Made by a program: the position numbers and the translations under genes. From Diphasiastrum complanatum (taxonomy: Eukaryota; Streptophyta; Lycopodiopsida; Lycopodiales; Lycopodiaceae): 64,000 nucleotides of DNA. The notes under the pieces were generated by a model, which saw only the letters and a list, made by a program, of their open reading frames with translations, was not told the DNA's origin and searched no databases. Below are positions 62,407-64,000 of the stretch, in pieces. How positions within the stretch are numbered: position 1 is the stretch's first letter; each line of letters begins with the position of its first letter. The stretch is taken from the NCBI GenBank assembly GCA_029204225.1, contig CM055101.1, forward strand, positions 42,558,927 through 42,622,926, in the 5' to 3' direction.

Positions 62407-63930
62407 GTAAGGTATCGTCTGAAACCGTTTGGATAAGTTTCTCTATTACCTATGCACGACGTGACGGAAATACTCGTGCTGTCCGACAAAAGCTCTGAAC
62501 TGAACAGCATACCCTCATATCCTCACCAGAAGTGAGGCTTCTGACCAAGTGCTTTTATAGTTCGATGACAGGATAGAAGGCTCAAGTCTTGTAAACATAT
62601 TTAAGGACCGTTTAGAAGATTAGAACTTAACCTGACTAAGAATATGAAGAACACCAAGAATGATGCTAGATCTCAAATCAGATGAGCTCCAAGGCTTTGA
62701 ACAGATGAATCATAATGAATTCTACAAGAAAGAAAAGCCCCAGCTTTCAGTCTTCGCATTGTACATCGTGGCTCTAACTTAATCCTCAGTGAAGGAACGC
62801 TAAGTCTCATATGATAAACGCCGGCAGCTTGCTAAGCGCAACTGCATAGAGGCGTCAGACCGGGGTCCGAAGCAGGTATTATGCAAATCATCTCAATCAA
62901 TGTTTTAGAATGATTGCTCACCTTATTTCAAGCTCATTGAAGAAAAGGGTATCACTTTTGAAGTTCATTATAACTTAATTACAGAACTCTCATACAGCTA
63001 GCTTCGAAACGTTGAGTATGTTCGATTGGCCATATAATAGTCATAAGATCGGTTATATACTCCGCGCTGCCATTCATTAACCGTTGACAAAATATCCCCC
63101 ACAATTGCCGCTCAACTTTTAGCCCGACTTAATTCTTCAAATGGTTCGTCCTCAGTTACCGCTTTGTGTTTGCAAAAGAAATTTCTGGTTGCGTAAGTGT
63201 ATAAATTTCTTTTGGTTGATTTGAGGAAGGGAATCAATAACTGACAATTCACCTACAGCTTCCCTTATGAGCACAGATGGCAGATCTAAGCCAATTATCT
63301 ACTTCGCAAACGTTTAGTTACACAATACTGCTGTCAATAAGCGGGTATAATTGAGAAGGTATGCTCTCTAAATGCTCCCAAGCATATACGTGTAACTACT
63401 AACTCAAAAACATACTGCACAGCCAGCACATTTATTTTTCCTCGGTTTTACAGTTGAGAGAGTCCACAGAGCTCTAAACTATTGAGATTAGGATATGCAT
63501 ATGATTAAGTACTTCTCTTCAGACTTCAGTGCACTGTTATCTCCTACTAACTCGCATCTTAAAAAGAATAGCAAGTGAAGACTCCGTACTTTTCTAAGGG
63601 TTTGAAGTATAATCGCTGTAGGAGCCAAATTGATCTATACGAGTTCAGTGTTCACAATATTTGGGAAGATATGATCATTTGGTAGTTGTTTAGGCATGTA
63701 CTAGTTCTTGAGCCAACGTGGCATCAAGCAGTCCTATGCAGCTCCGGTCCTTCTAGGGATATACAAGTACGTTAACCGTTTGTTTGACGAGTCAGGCATC
63801 TCAGAATGGATTATTATTATTTTATAAGCACTAGTATGTGTAATGGCCTACTAATTTGTCATTTCATTGTTTCTGAAGCAATCTGCCTTCTATGTTAGAG
63901 CCTTAATGTTATTAAGCACTGTTTTTGTAG
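62407..63930 (+). other. Putative 5'-UTR intron / upstream region of the LBD gene
   Basis: 1,524 bp between a GTAAGG donor and a GTTTTTGTAG acceptor. No ORF or repeat of note. It could equally be promoter sequence if transcription starts nearer 63900. Confidence 0.35.
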
Positions 63931-63932
63931 TT

Positions 63933-64000
63933 ATGGCATCATCTTCGAGCTCTCCATGTGCTGCTTGCAAGTTTTTAAGGAGGAAATGCACCGCCGAGTG
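63933..64000 (+). CDS. LOB-domain (LBD/ASL) transcription factor, N-terminus, cut by window end
   Basis: Plant-specific nuclear DNA-binding protein family that controls organ boundaries, root initiation and related patterning. The start ATG at 63933 opens MASSSSSP followed by CAACKFLRRKCTAE, matching the invariant start of the LOB domain: a CX2CX6CX3C zinc-type block with Cys at residues 9, 12, 19 and, by the first two bases TG, 23. The short Ser-rich leader before the first Cys is usual. Only 22 full codons are present, so class I against class II cannot be separated with certainty; the sequence CKFLRRKCTAEC fits class I. A splice acceptor just before ATG suggests a 5'-UTR intron. Confidence 0.93.
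   Translation, partial: MASSSSSPCAACKFLRRKCTAE

Overview
This is a nuclear window from a land plant. The evidence is one clearly plant-type importin-5 gene at the left edge (20 visible exons with GT-AG introns), the first codons of a LATERAL ORGAN BOUNDARIES (LOB/LBD) transcription factor at the right edge, and about 45 kb of nested, broken plant retrotransposons and DNA transposons between them. Base composition is AT-rich and there are very long (GA)n/(CT)n tracts. Nothing here fixes the species. The old nested elements and long TE-filled introns would suit a large-genome plant such as a fern, lycophyte or gymnosperm, but that is inference.

Layout. 1-13284 (+): the C-terminal ~940 codons of an importin-5/KETCH1-type karyopherin; introns 5 and 11 (about 2.6 kb each) hold repeat debris, and intron 11 carries a decayed Ty3/gypsy reverse transcriptase. 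13285-17415: no gene seen. 17416-24680 (-): a deleted Ty1/copia element with a full 684-bp 3' LTR, gag, PBS and truncated 5' LTR. It is invaded by a 1.99-kb TIR element with a fold-back core and abuts a second copia gag-protease fragment. 24994-31103: a large interrupted inverted repeat (arms ~1.65 kb). Each arm carries the 3' part of a spliced transposase-like gene facing an unrecognised second gene tail to tail, and a CACTA (DUF4216-like) fragment lies in the centre. 31100-43045: unassigned ORF remnants, copia and gypsy fragments, simple-sequence tracts and a ~1.06-kb AT-rich TIR element. 43046-49470: mostly featureless. 49830-58280: gypsy integrase end and LTR start, a copia RT scrap, a histone H3-fold (CENH3-like) ORF followed by an unknown acidic ORF, then a nearly full-length copia element whose leader contains another copia fragment. 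58600-58850: end of a second copy of the 20-kb TIR element. 61700-64000 (+): probable promoter, 5' leader and 5'-UTR intron of the LBD gene, whose first 22 codons close the window.

Function. Only the importin and the LBD gene look like ordinary host genes. The items most worth a second look are the H3-like ORF embedded among retroelements and the duplicated transposase-like gene pair at 25-31 kb. Their identities come from motif recognition without database searches.
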